Source of the DNA: Clostridium cylindrosporum DSM 605
GTDB taxonomy: Bacteria > Bacillota > Clostridia > Clostridiales > Caloramatoraceae
Length of the DNA: 64,000 nt
Reading direction: 5' to 3'
Assembly: GCF_001047375.1 (NCBI RefSeq)
Contig: NZ_LFVU01000027.1
Location: forward strand, 124,001-188,000
Every line of letters begins with the position of its first letter. The first letter of the stretch is position 1. Shown one piece after another: positions 52,438-61,529 of this stretch. A program made the translations under genes and the position numbers. The notes under the pieces are model-generated. The model was not told the DNA's origin. It saw only the letters and a program-made list of their open reading frames with translations, and ran no database searches.

Positions 52438-52716
52438 ATGGATTTAAGAGAAGAGAAAAATAAACTTTTACTATCAGAACTTAAAAGTATGGAAGTTATA
52501 GATATATCAGAGGGGAAAAGACTTGGGTTTATTGGAGATATAATATTCGATGAAGACCTTACATATATAAAATCATTTGTGATACCATATCAAAGCGGAA
52601 TTTTTTCTGTATTTAAAAAAAGAGAAGAGTTAGAGATAAAATGGGAGCAAATCAAAGTTATTGGTGTTGACATAATGCTTGTAGATTTATTAAATGAAAA
52701 TGCAAATGTTGATTAA
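52438..52716 (+). CDS. YlmC/YmxH-family sporulation protein (PRC-barrel)
   Basis: A small single-domain PRC-barrel-like protein: LKSMEVIDISEGKRLGFIGDI, then a strand pair with YIKSFVIPYQSG and IKWEQIKVIGVDIMLVDL. Matches the YlmC/YmxH family found beside sporulation sigma factors. ATG at 52438 is chosen over the frame from 52429 because TAGGAGGTG sits 6-8 bases upstream. 92 residues. Role unknown. Confidence 0.87.
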   Translation: MDLREEKNKLLLSELKSMEVIDISEGKRLGFIGDIIFDEDLTYIKSFVIPYQSGIFSVFKKREELEIKWEQIKVIGVDIMLVDLLNENANVD

Positions 52717-52801
52717 GATACATATATGGAGAATATGAAAGGAAAACAATGATATACTTATTAATCCCCGATTTAATATTAATAATATAGAAATTTAAAG
52801 T

Positions 52802-52830
52802 TAGACTACACTATATATAGTTGTTATAAT
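52802..52830 (+). promoter_or_regulatory. Promoter of nrdR-nrdD
   Basis: Extended -10 TG-T-TATAAT (52822-52830) with a weak -35 TAGACT (52802-52807). It lies between the two NrdR boxes. Confidence 0.65.
52808..52823 (+). promoter_or_regulatory. NrdR box 1
   Basis: ACACTATATATAGTTG matches the NrdR box ACACWATATATWGTGT at 13-14 of 16 positions. It overlaps the spacer and abuts the extended -10 of the nrdR promoter, so bound NrdR should block RNA polymerase. Confidence 0.8.
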
Positions 52831-52872
52831 TATCAATGTTACTAAATATTGAGGTAAATCTACTGATTGTAG

Positions 52873-52888
52873 ATACTATATATAGTGT
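52873..52888 (+). promoter_or_regulatory. NrdR box 2
   Basis: ATACTATATATAGTGT matches the NrdR box at 15 of 16 positions. It lies downstream of the promoter, 65 bp from box 1 (centre to centre), far more than the usual about 31 bp, and just before the nrdR ribosome site. Confidence 0.82.
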
Positions 52889-52904
52889 TTGGAGATGATT
52901 TATA

Positions 52905-53360
52905 TTGAGGTGTCCATTTTGTGGGAATGTAGAAACTAAGGTATTAGACTCTAGACCAACAGAGGATAGTGCTTCTATTAGAAGAAGAAGAGAATGTTTA
53001 AATTGCTTAAAAAGATTTACTACATATGAGAAAATTGAAGATATACCAGTATACGTAATTAAAAAAGACGGAACTCGAGAGCCATTTAGTAAAAGAAAAA
53101 TACTAAATGGTGTTTTAAGGTCATGCGAAAAAAGACCTGTATCAATTTCAGATATTGAAAGTCTAGTAGATGAAATTGAAAGACATGTACAAAATACAAT
53201 GAATAGAGAAATTAGTAGTAACTATATAGGGGAAATAGTTATGGAAAAAATTAAAAAGTTAGATGATGTAGCTTATGTAAGATTTGCTTCCGTATATAAA
53301 CAGTTTAAGGATATAAATACATTTTTAAATGAGCTGCATAAGATACTAGAGGAAAAATAA
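52905..53360 (+). CDS. nrdR: Transcriptional repressor NrdR
   Basis: Represses ribonucleotide reductase genes when dATP is high. N-terminal zinc ribbon (CPFCGN and [10 protein letters not shown]), then an ATP-cone ([16 protein letters not shown]). 151 residues, normal. Start TTG after GGAGATGA. Autoregulated through two boxes upstream and cotranscribed with nrdD 13 bases downstream. Confidence 0.97.
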   Translation: MRCPFCGNVETKVLDSRPTEDSASIRRRRECLNCLKRFTTYEKIEDIPVYVIKKDGTREPFSKRKILNGVLRSCEKRPVSISDIESLVDEIERHVQNTMNREISSNYIGEIVMEKIKKLDDVAYVRFASVYKQFKDINTFLNELHKILEEK

Positions 53361-53373
53361 AGGAGTGCATTAA

Positions 53374-55407
53374 ATGGTTACACAAATTAGAAAAAGAGAT
53401 GGAAGATTAGTTAATTTTAGTAAGGAGAAAATAGCTAGAGCAATATTTTTAGCTGCCCAAGGTGTAGGTGGATCAGATTTTAAGACAGCTGAATTTTTAG
53501 CAGAAAAAGTTATATCATATCTTTTAGGATCTCTAACATATGGAGATGTTCCAGGGGTTGAGGATGTACAAGATGCAGTTGAGAAGGTTTTAATAGAAGA
53601 GGGACATGCAAAAACAGCAAAAGCATATATTTTACACAGAAATAAGAGGACAAGGTATAGAGAAGCAAAGTCGGAACTTATGGATGTAGTTAGAGAAATT
53701 CTTGTTGAGACTAGCAGAGAAAATGCGAATATTGGTAACTCACCATCAGCAAAAATGCTTCAAATTGCATCGGCTGCAAGTAAACAATATTATTTGAATA
53801 ACATTATTCCAGAGGATATGGCAAAGGCTCACACTAGTTGTGATGTTCATATACATGACCTTGATTTTTATGGTAAAACTATTAACTGTCTTCAAATAGA
53901 CCTTGGTAAACTATTAGAAACAGGTTTTAATACAGGATATGGCTATATAAGACCACCTAAGAGAATAGCCTCAGCAACTGCTCAATCTGCTATTATTCTT
54001 CAAAGTAACCAAAATGATATGTTCGGCGGGCAAAGTTTTCCTCATTTTGATAAATCAATGGCAGATGTAATAAGAAAATTAGATGTAAAGCCTGAATACA
54101 ATGAAGTATTTCAAGCTATGGAAGCACTTGTTTATAATCTAAACAGTATGCATTCAAGAGCGGGAGCACAAGTTCCTTTTAGTAGTATAAATCTTGGTAC
54201 AGATACAACTGAAGAGGGAAGAATGGTTATAAAGGCTATGCTTGAAGCTTTTGATAAGGGCCTTGGAAAAGGAGAAAGTCCTATTTTCCCAAACCTTGTA
54301 TTTAGGGTTAAAGCAGGGGTTAACTTTAATGAAGGAGACCCTAACTATGACTTATTTAAGTTAGCTATAAAGGTAGCAGCACATAGAATGAATCCAACCT
54401 TTAGTTTCATGGATACAAGCTTTAACAAAAAGTTTGGAGATGAAGTTTCATACATGGGATGTAGAACTAGAACTATCGCAAATAGAAATGGGGAAGAAGT
54501 TTCAGCAGGTAGGGGAAATGTGGCTCCTATAACTATTAATCTTCCAAGACTTGCTTTAAAAGCGGGAAAAAATAACATAAAAGGATTCTTTGATGAGTTA
54601 GATAATACACTAGACCTTTGTCACAGACAGCTTATACACAGATTTTCAGTTGTATGTGAGCTGAAGGTTAAGGACTTACCATTTTTAATGGGACAAAAAC
54701 TTTATTTAGGATCAGATAGTCTTGAATTAGATGATTCAATAAAGGAAGCTATAAAAAATGGAACGCTAGGTATAGGATTTATAGGTCTTGCAGAAACTCT
54801 TACTGCACTTATAGGATCACATCATGGAGAAACTAAGGAAGCAAAGGATCTTGGATATGAAATAATTTCTCATATAAGAGAATTCTGTGATAAAGTAGGT
54901 GAAGAGGACGGATTAAACTTTGCTTGCTATGCAACACCAGCGGAGGGTACCGCAGGTAGATTTACTCCAAGGGATAGAGAAAAATTTGGAATAGTTAAGG
55001 GAGTTACAGATAAGGAGTATTATACTAACTCATATCATGTTCCAGTACAAAAAGAAATTAGCTTATTTGATAAGATGGAAATCGAAGGTAGATTCCATAG
55101 TCTATGTAATGGAGGACATATATCGTATGTAGAGCTTGATTCAAGCATAAATCAAAATCTTGATGCATTTGAAAAGATATTAAGATGGATGAATAAGTGT
55201 GATATAGGTTATGCTGGTATAAATTTCCCAATTGATGAGTGTAGAACATGTGGACATAGTGGAATAATAGAAGAAGATCTTTGTCCAGAATGTGGTAGTA
55301 TAGATATAAGAAGAATTAGAAGAATTACAGGCTATCTTTCAACTGTAGATAGATTTAATGATGCAAAGAAGTCTGAACTTGATATGAGAGTTAAGCACGA
55401 CAAATAA
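53374..55407 (+). CDS. nrdD: Anaerobic ribonucleoside-triphosphate reductase
   Basis: Class III reductase making dNTPs without oxygen. N-terminal ATP-cone (QIRKRDGRLVNFSKEKIARA) for allosteric control, catalytic barrel with the thiyl Cys region, a C-terminal zinc site (CRTCGHSG and CPECGS) and the glycyl radical loop RRITGYLSTVDRFN with its Gly. 677 residues. AAGGAGTG precedes the ATG. Needs NrdG, encoded after a terminator. Confidence 0.96.
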   Translation: MVTQIRKRDGRLVNFSKEKIARAIFLAAQGVGGSDFKTAEFLAEKVISYLLGSLTYGDVPGVEDVQDAVEKVLIEEGHAKTAKAYILHRNKRTRYREAKSELMDVVREILVETSRENANIGNSPSAKMLQIASAASKQYYLNNIIPEDMAKAHTSCDVHIHDLDFYGKTINCLQIDLGKLLETGFNTGYGYIRPPKRIASATAQSAIILQSNQNDMFGGQSFPHFDKSMADVIRKLDVKPEYNEVFQAMEALVYNLNSMHSRAGAQVPFSSINLGTDTTEEGRMVIKAMLEAFDKGLGKGESPIFPNLVFRVKAGVNFNEGDPNYDLFKLAIKVAAHRMNPTFSFMDTSFNKKFGDEVSYMGCRTRTIANRNGEEVSAGRGNVAPITINLPRLALKAGKNNIKGFFDELDNTLDLCHRQLIHRFSVVCELKVKDLPFLMGQKLYLGSDSLELDDSIKEAIKNGTLGIGFIGLAETLTALIGSHHGETKEAKDLGYEIISHIREFCDKVGEEDGLNFACYATPAEGTAGRFTPRDREKFGIVKGVTDKEYYTNSYHVPVQKEISLFDKMEIEGRFHSLCNGGHISYVELDSSINQNLDAFEKILRWMNKCDIGYAGINFPIDECRTCGHSGIIEEDLCPECGSIDIRRIRRITGYLSTVDRFNDAKKSELDMRVKHDK

Positions 55408-55415
55408 ATTAACAT

Positions 55416-55452
55416 AAAGGCCTATATGGAAACTCTATATAGGCCTTTTTTA
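55416..55452 (+). terminator. Rho-independent terminator after nrdD
   Basis: AAAGGCCTATAT/ATATAGGCCTTT stem with a 9-base loop and a T run. It separates nrdRD from nrdG. Confidence 0.9.
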
Positions 55453-55516
55453 TAATAGAAATGTTAAATTAAGGTTAATTGTTCAATCAATTGTTAACTA
55501 TCATATTCAATAATTA

Positions 55517-55525
55517 TGATATAAT
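55517..55525 (+). promoter_or_regulatory. Extended -10 promoter of nrdG
   Basis: TG-A-TATAAT at 55517-55525, 20 bases before the start codon. No NrdR box is seen here. Confidence 0.55.
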
Positions 55526-55544
55526 TAAAAAGGGTGATAAAGTA

Positions 55545-56036
55545 ATGAAGGTAAAATTAGCAGGAATAACAAAGGAAAGTTTAGTTGATGGACCTGGAAT
55601 AAGATATGTGATTTTTTCGCAAGGATGTAATCATAACTGTAAGGGGTGTCATAACCCTAGCACCCATAGCTTTGACAAAGGGAAGGAATTTGACGTTGAA
55701 GAGATTTTGCAGGATATTTTAAATAGAAAGCATATTGATGGTGTTACATTTAGTGGTGGAGATCCTTTTTATCAGCCTGAGGAATTTGGATATATTGCCA
55801 AGAGGCTACGTGAAGAAAATATACATATAATTTCTTATACTGGGTTTAAATATGAAAATATATTAGATAATTATAAAATGAAAGAACTTTTAGAGAATGT
55901 GGACATTTTAATAGATGGCCCATTTATTGAAAATAAAAAGACTTTTAAAATGGCATTTAGAGGATCAGAAAATCAAAGAGCAATAGATGTTAAAAAAAGT
56001 CTTTTAGATGATAAAGTTATAACATTAGACTTATAA
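55545..56036 (+). CDS. nrdG: Anaerobic ribonucleotide reductase activating protein
   Basis: Radical-SAM enzyme that puts the glycyl radical on NrdD. Cluster motif GCNHNCKGCHNP (C-x3-C-x2-C) near residue 27, followed by VTFSGGDPFYQPEE. ATG at 55545 is chosen (AGGGTGA upstream); the frame from 55479 runs over the promoter. 163 residues, normal. pgeF follows after 14 bases. Confidence 0.95.
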   Translation: MKVKLAGITKESLVDGPGIRYVIFSQGCNHNCKGCHNPSTHSFDKGKEFDVEEILQDILNRKHIDGVTFSGGDPFYQPEEFGYIAKRLREENIHIISYTGFKYENILDNYKMKELLENVDILIDGPFIENKKTFKMAFRGSENQRAIDVKKSLLDDKVITLDL

Positions 56037-56050
56037 AAGGAGGGCTTATA

Positions 56051-56821
56051 TTGAGTACATTCACCTTGAAAAAAGATGGGAGATTAGAATACTTTCAAAG
56101 CAATATGCTTATGCAAACTGGAGAGGTTAAGCACTTTTTTAGCACAAAAAATGGTGGTGTTAGTAAAGGTGAGTTTGAAAGCTTAAACCTTGGTGTATAT
56201 ACTAATGATTACAAGGAAAACATAGAGGAAAATTTTAATATTATTTGTTCATCACTTAATATGAATAAAAGCATAGCGTACCTTAATCAAGAACATGGTA
56301 CAAAGGTTTATGTTGTAGATAAGGATAACTATGATGATATAGTAGGAAAAAAGGGAGATGCTATAATTACTTCACAAAAAAATATTCCTATTGGGGTTTT
56401 TACAGCGGATTGTGTACCTATTCTTTTATATGATAAGAAACAAAAGGTAGCTGCAGCTATTCATGCAGGATGGAGAGGGGTAGAAGGAAGAATACTTACT
56501 GAGACTCTAAATGTTATGAAATTTAAATTTCAATCTTGTGTAGAGGATGTAGTTTGTGCAATAGGACCGGCAATTGGTCCATGCTGTTTTGAGGTATCAC
56601 GTGATGTAGCAGATAAGTTTACCTTTGTATTTACAGTAGATGACTCTATATATGTAGACCTATTAAAGGAAGTTTATAGTGAAGCAAAAGATTTAAATAT
56701 TTTAGAAGAAAATATAGATGTTTTAGGAAAATGTACGGTATGCAGTGATAGTCTTTTTCATTCATATAGAAGAGAAAAGGGTAAAACAGGTAGAATAGGT
56801 TCATTTATAGAGATTATTTAG
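56051..56821 (+). CDS. pgeF: Peptidoglycan editing factor PgeF (YfiH/YlmD family)
   Basis: A laccase-fold metal protein. Conserved metal ligands in LNQEHGT, TADCVPIL and AAIHAGWRG, plus AIGPAIGPCCFEV. PgeF removes wrongly added residues (L-Ser) from peptidoglycan precursors in E. coli; other work assigns nucleoside activity to the family. 256 residues. TTG start after AGGAGGG. Often near sigE/sigG and ylmC in Firmicutes, as here. Confidence 0.9.
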   Translation: MSTFTLKKDGRLEYFQSNMLMQTGEVKHFFSTKNGGVSKGEFESLNLGVYTNDYKENIEENFNIICSSLNMNKSIAYLNQEHGTKVYVVDKDNYDDIVGKKGDAIITSQKNIPIGVFTADCVPILLYDKKQKVAAAIHAGWRGVEGRILTETLNVMKFKFQSCVEDVVCAIGPAIGPCCFEVSRDVADKFTFVFTVDDSIYVDLLKEVYSEAKDLNILEENIDVLGKCTVCSDSLFHSYRREKGKTGRIGSFIEII

Positions 56822-56833
56822 GGGGAATTTATC

Positions 56834-57526
56834 ATGGCAAATGAAAAAATTTTAATAGTCGATGATGAGCTTCATATAATAGAACTTTTAAAATATAATC
56901 TTGAATCAAATGGTTATAAAGTTATATTTGCTCAAACTGGAAAGGAAGCAATTAAGTTAGCTACTGAAAAAAGACCAGACCTTATACTTTTAGATGTTAT
57001 GCTTCCTGAAATGGATGGCTTTGATGTTTGTAAAAATATAAATAAGTCCAAGGAAACGGAAGGAATACCGATAATTATGCTAACAGCAAAGGGCGAGGAA
57101 CTAGACAAAATACTAGGACTTGAGCTTGGTGCAGATGATTATATTACAAAGCCTTTTTCTGTTAGAGAACTAATTGCAAGGATAAAGGCTGTTTTAAGAA
57201 GAAATTTTAAAGAAGAAAATACTTCTCAGATTTTAAGTTTAGGTGACTTAATTGTTAATATGGATAAACATGAAGTTACTAAAAATGGAAGCAAGATAGA
57301 CCTTACTCTCAAGGAATTTGAATTATTAAAGCTTTTAATTGTTAATAGAGGAAAAGTTCTAACAAGGGATTTTTTACTTGATAAGGTTTGGGGATATGAA
57401 TATTATGGTGAAACTAGAACTGTGGATGTCCATATAAGACACTTAAGACAAAAAGTTGAAGATGATGATAAGAATCCTAAGTTTATAGAAACAGTAAGAG
57501 GAATAGGTTACAAGTTTACAGATTAG
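56834..57526 (+). CDS. PhoP/PhoB-type response regulator
   Basis: OmpR/PhoB family regulator. Receiver with the acid pair VDDE, phosphorylated Asp in LLDVMLPEMDG, and Lys in ITKPFS. C-terminal winged helix with LTLKEFELLKLL and RTVDVHIRHLRQKVE. 230 residues. Followed by a kinase (10 bases) and pstB, so probably phosphate-responsive. GGGGGA precedes the ATG. Confidence 0.93.
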   Translation: MANEKILIVDDELHIIELLKYNLESNGYKVIFAQTGKEAIKLATEKRPDLILLDVMLPEMDGFDVCKNINKSKETEGIPIIMLTAKGEELDKILGLELGADDYITKPFSVRELIARIKAVLRRNFKEENTSQILSLGDLIVNMDKHEVTKNGSKIDLTLKEFELLKLLIVNRGKVLTRDFLLDKVWGYEYYGETRTVDVHIRHLRQKVEDDDKNPKFIETVRGIGYKFTD

Positions 57527-57536
57527 GAGATTTATT

Positions 57537-59276
57537 ATGAGGAAAAAACTTTTTGGATTTTTTATGATAATAATAATTTTAACCGTTGGGGTAACAGGTA
57601 TTGTTTCCTATAGGTTTACAAAGAATCTTATATTACAAACTAACAAGGAATCTCTTCAAGCTGAAGCATTAATAACTCAAGAATATATCAAAGAGCATGA
57701 AAGAAGTAGCTTTAACGATATAACAAAAATAATTAAGGAAAAAATAAAAAGAAGAGTTACTATTGTGGATAGTAATGGAGTTGTAGTTGGAGATTCCGAC
57801 GCTGATGCTAAAAGGCTTGATAATCATAAGAATAGGAAAGAAGTAGTTGAAGCTCTTAAAAGTGGAGAGGGAGATTCTATAAGATTTAGTGATACTGAGA
57901 AAATTCCTATGTACTATTATGCACGTAAAATGAGCATAGACGGAAAAGATTATGTAGTAAGGCTTGCTATTAAATTCGATTCAATAAGGGAAATTCAGTA
58001 TAACTACTTTAAGATAATATTGTTCACCATAATAGGCGGAATAATGATTTCTTCAATTTTTATGTATAAATATATAAGTATGATTACAAAGCCTATAATA
58101 AAACTTACAAAACTTGCAACTACAATATCCCTTGGGAATTACGATAAAAGAATTAAAGTTTCATCAAAGGATGAGATAGGGCAGCTAAGCACTGCTTTTA
58201 ACCTTATGGCCCAAAGGCTCCAAGATACTATTGCAAACCTTGGGGACAAGCAAAATAAGCTAATGTCTATACTATCAAATAGTGAAGATGGAGTAATTGT
58301 ACTAGACAATAATAAAAGAATACTACTACTTAATCCAGCAGCACAAATGATGTTTAATCTTGATGAAAATATAATTGGAAAGTATTTTATTGAGGTTATT
58401 AGAAATTATGACTTGGAAAATATTATAAAAGATGTTCCAGAGGAAGAGGTTGAAATTACCATTAGCTATCCATCTGTTAAACATCTTAAAATAAGAGCTA
58501 CAAGTGCAATTAATTATGAGAATGGTGAAGAAGTATTAGGTGTTTTAATTATAGTTCAGGATATTACAAAGGTTAAATTGTTAGAGCAGATGAGAAGTGA
58601 TTTTGTAGCAAATGTATCACATGAACTTAAAACACCATTAACATCAATAAAGGGTTTTGCAGAAACTTTAAAATATGTTGAAGATAAGGAAACGAGAGAT
58701 AAGTTTCTTGATATAATAAACATTGAAGCTGAAAGACTATCAAGACTTATAAGTGATATTTTGACTCTTTCTGAACTTGAGAACAGAGATATGCTAGAAG
58801 GGTTTGAGAAGATTAAAGTTAATGATTCGATAAATGAAGTTTATCATATTACAAAACCTATTGCAGATAGTAAAGATATCAATATAGTTTATAAAGAGAA
58901 CTTAGAAGAATACATTGTAGTAGGAGATAGAGATAAATTTAAACAAATGCTAATTAATGTGGTAGACAATGCTATAAAATATACAAATGAAGGAGGATAT
59001 ATATATATATCCTTATCTAGAGAAGGAAATAATCTAATTATAAAGGTTAAGGATACTGGTATAGGAATACCAAGTGAGCATATTCCGAGATTATTCGAAA
59101 GATTTTATAGGGTTGACAAAGGACGATCAAGGGATTCAGGAGGAACAGGACTTGGTCTTGCAATTGTTAAACATATTGTTATACTTTTAAAAGGAGAAGT
59201 TAAAGTTGAAAGTGAAATTAATAGTGGAACAACTTTTACTATAACTTTACCTTTATTTAATCAGAAATTAACATAG
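57537..59276 (+). CDS. PhoR-type sensor histidine kinase
   Basis: Two membrane helices (about residues 8-26 and 158-178) around a 130-residue outside domain, then HAMP, PAS (ILLLNPAAQMMFNL), HisKA with the phospho-His in VSHELKTPLTS, and HATPase with N box NVVDNAIKYT, G1 DTGIGIP and G2 GGTGLGLAIVKH. 579 residues. Partner of the preceding regulator. WalK-like kinases share this layout, but the pstB neighbour favours PhoR. Confidence 0.92.
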   Translation: MRKKLFGFFMIIIILTVGVTGIVSYRFTKNLILQTNKESLQAEALITQEYIKEHERSSFNDITKIIKEKIKRRVTIVDSNGVVVGDSDADAKRLDNHKNRKEVVEALKSGEGDSIRFSDTEKIPMYYYARKMSIDGKDYVVRLAIKFDSIREIQYNYFKIILFTIIGGIMISSIFMYKYISMITKPIIKLTKLATTISLGNYDKRIKVSSKDEIGQLSTAFNLMAQRLQDTIANLGDKQNKLMSILSNSEDGVIVLDNNKRILLLNPAAQMMFNLDENIIGKYFIEVIRNYDLENIIKDVPEEEVEITISYPSVKHLKIRATSAINYENGEEVLGVLIIVQDITKVKLLEQMRSDFVANVSHELKTPLTSIKGFAETLKYVEDKETRDKFLDIINIEAERLSRLISDILTLSELENRDMLEGFEKIKVNDSINEVYHITKPIADSKDINIVYKENLEEYIVVGDRDKFKQMLINVVDNAIKYTNEGGYIYISLSREGNNLIIKVKDTGIGIPSEHIPRLFERFYRVDKGRSRDSGGTGLGLAIVKHIVILLKGEVKVESEINSGTTFTITLPLFNQKLT

Positions 59277-59322
59277 GTAAATTAATATGAAAAAGTACTT
59301 AAGCCTTAAGGGGGAAAAGATT

Positions 59323-60075
59323 TTGAATAAAGTAATATCTGTAAAAGACCTGAATTTACATTATGGAACAAATCATGCACTAAAAGACATAAACATTGAG
59401 ATACCAAAAAATAAGGTTACAGCCCTAATAGGTCCCTCAGGTTGTGGAAAATCAACTTTTCTTAGAACTTTAAATAGAATGAATGACTTAATAGATAATG
59501 TTAAGATAACAGGAGAAATTCTATATAACGGTAATGATATATATAAAGATTTAGATGTATATGTATTAAGAAAGAAGATAGGAATGGTATTCCAAAAGCC
59601 AAATCCATTTGTAATGTCTATATACGACAATATTGCATATGGACCAAGACTTCATGGAGTGACTAAAAAATCAGAACTAGACATAATAGTAGAGAAAAGT
59701 CTAAAGGAAGCTGCTATATGGGATGAAGTAAAGGATAGATTAACAGAGTCAGGCCTTTCACTTTCAGGAGGTCAGCAACAAAGACTTTGCATTGCAAGAG
59801 TTATAGCAACAGAACCAGATGTTCTTCTAATGGATGAGCCAACATCAGCACTTGATCCTATATCAACATCAAAAATTGAAGAGCTTATAACTGAAATGAA
59901 AAAGCAATATACCGTTGTTATTGTTACTCATAACATGCAACAGGCAGGAAGAATATCAGATAATACCGCATTTTTCCTAAATGGTGATCTTGTAGAATAT
60001 GATGAAACAGAAAAGATATTCTACAATCCAAGTAACAAAAAAACAGAGGACTATATTACAGGTAGGTTTGATTAA
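59323..60075 (+). CDS. pstB: Phosphate ABC transporter ATP-binding protein PstB
   Basis: ATPase of the high-affinity phosphate importer. Walker [20 protein letters not shown] (PstB hallmark), [13 protein letters not shown], signature LSGGQQQR, Walker [16 protein letters not shown] at 59323 is chosen: AAGGGGG is upstream and the length of 250 is that of the family; ATG 59287 has no clear ribosome site. pstS, pstC, pstA and phoU are not beside it. Confidence 0.93.
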   Translation: MNKVISVKDLNLHYGTNHALKDINIEIPKNKVTALIGPSGCGKSTFLRTLNRMNDLIDNVKITGEILYNGNDIYKDLDVYVLRKKIGMVFQKPNPFVMSIYDNIAYGPRLHGVTKKSELDIIVEKSLKEAAIWDEVKDRLTESGLSLSGGQQQRLCIARVIATEPDVLLMDEPTSALDPISTSKIEELITEMKKQYTVVIVTHNMQQAGRISDNTAFFLNGDLVEYDETEKIFYNPSNKKTEDYITGRFD

Positions 60076-60090
60076 ACCTACCTTTTTTTA
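60060..60090 (+). terminator. Terminator overlapping the end of pstB
   Basis: AGGTAGGTTT/AAACCTACCT stem (60060-60069 with 60074-60083) and a T run. The left arm is coding sequence and the stop codon spans loop and right arm. Confidence 0.9.
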
Positions 60091-60200
60091 TGGTATAATA
60101 GAATATCATGAAATTATAGTTACCTTGATATTTAATATGTAAAGTGTTATTATAACTTAATGAATTAGTGAGATATAAGGAAAAAGTATGGAGTGAGTTT

Positions 60201-61529
60201 ATGGAGAAAGAGATAGTAATAAGTAACGTTCAAAGTGGTAGTATTGCAGAGGAAGTTGGAATATCAGTAGGAGACATTTTAGTAAGTATAAATGAAGTAG
60301 AGATTAAGGATATAATTGAATATAGATATATCGTTTGCGAGGAATTTTTAACGGTTATCATAAGAAAGCCAGATGGTGAAGAGTGGGAGATAGAAATCGA
60401 GAAGGATTATTATGAAGATATCGGTATAGATTTTGAAGATCCTATAATAGATCATGCTAAAAGGTGTCATAATAAATGTATATTTTGCTTTATAGACCAA
60501 CTACCTAAAAATCTAAGGGAAACTTTATACTTTAAAGATGATGATTCAAGGTTATCATTCCTCCAAGGAAATTTTGTAACTCTTACTAATATGAAGGATG
60601 AAGATATTGAAAGAATTATAAAGTATAGAATAAGTCCTATAAATATTTCTGTTCATACAACTAATCCAGACTTAAGACGTATAATGCTAAATAATAAAGA
60701 TGCTGGACTTATAATGGAGCGATTAAAAAGACTTTCGGAAAATGGAATAGATATGAATTGCCAAATCGTTTTATGTCCAGGTATAAACGACGGAGAAGAG
60801 CTGAATAAAACAGTAAAGGATCTTTTTAGCCTTTATCCTAATGTTTCAAATGTTGCTATAGTTCCAGTTGGAGTTACAAGATATAGAGAAGGTCTACATA
60901 AAATGCAAACCTTTACAAATGAAACTTCAATTAACGTAATTGATATGATTGAAAAGTTGCAAAAAGAAATTGTAAAGGAAGTAGGGGAACCATTTGTAAG
61001 GCTTGCTGATGAGTTTTATGTTATGGCAAATAGAAGTTTACCAAGCATCAGTCACTATGGTGATTTTCATCAGATTGAAGATGGTATAGGTATGATAAGA
61101 TATCTAGAAAGTTGTGTAGATGAGGATTTGATTAATAGTGATGTTAATGGAAATAATATAGAGATAGGATTTGTAACAGGAGAATCTGCCTATAGCTATA
61201 TAAGGTCAGTTGCAGACAAAATAGAAAGCAAATTAAATTTAAAAATAAATGTTCATATGATAAAAAACAACTTTTTTGGTGGAGAGATAACAGTTGCAGG
61301 ACTTATTGTAGGAAGTGATATTATAGCTCATTTTAAGGATAAAAAGGTAGAAGACTTTTTAATACTTCCTTCAAATATGCTTAAAGCCGATGAGGATATT
61401 TTTTTAGATGACACTACTTTAGATGAACTAAAAGATAAACTAGGAGTTAAAATAATCAAATGTAAGTATACAGGAGAAGACCTGGTTGGAAAAATAATAG
61501 ACGAGGTGATAACATGTCAAAACCAATAG
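60201..61529 (+). CDS. DUF512 family protein (radical-SAM-like with PDZ domain)
   Basis: N-terminal PDZ-like domain ([25 protein letters not shown], key G and D residues), then a radical-SAM-type Cys motif [15 protein letters not shown] (C-x3-C-x2-C) in a barrel, and a DUF512 C-domain ([15 protein letters not shown]). ATG at 60201 has GGAGTGA 4 bases upstream; the frame from 60168 is less likely. 442 residues. Its genes typically precede der. Reaction unknown. Confidence 0.88.
   Translation: MEKEIVISNVQSGSIAEEVGISVGDILVSINEVEIKDIIEYRYIVCEEFLTVIIRKPDGEEWEIEIEKDYYEDIGIDFEDPIIDHAKRCHNKCIFCFIDQLPKNLRETLYFKDDDSRLSFLQGNFVTLTNMKDEDIERIIKYRISPINISVHTTNPDLRRIMLNNKDAGLIMERLKRLSENGIDMNCQIVLCPGINDGEELNKTVKDLFSLYPNVSNVAIVPVGVTRYREGLHKMQTFTNETSINVIDMIEKLQKEIVKEVGEPFVRLADEFYVMANRSLPSISHYGDFHQIEDGIGMIRYLESCVDEDLINSDVNGNNIEIGFVTGESAYSYIRSVADKIESKLNLKINVHMIKNNFFGGEITVAGLIVGSDIIAHFKDKKVEDFLILPSNMLKADEDIFLDDTTLDELKDKLGVKIIKCKYTGEDLVGKIIDEVITCQNQ

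Noticed and set aside
52749-52790. 13-codon frame with an AAAGG site before nrdR
   Set aside because: Too short and hydrophobic by chance in AT-rich DNA, and it lies just upstream of the promoter region with no supporting signal.
58995-59012. GGATATATATATATATCC palindrome inside the sensor kinase gene
   Set aside because: It lies in conserved coding sequence of the ATPase domain and is explained by Tyr/Ile codons.
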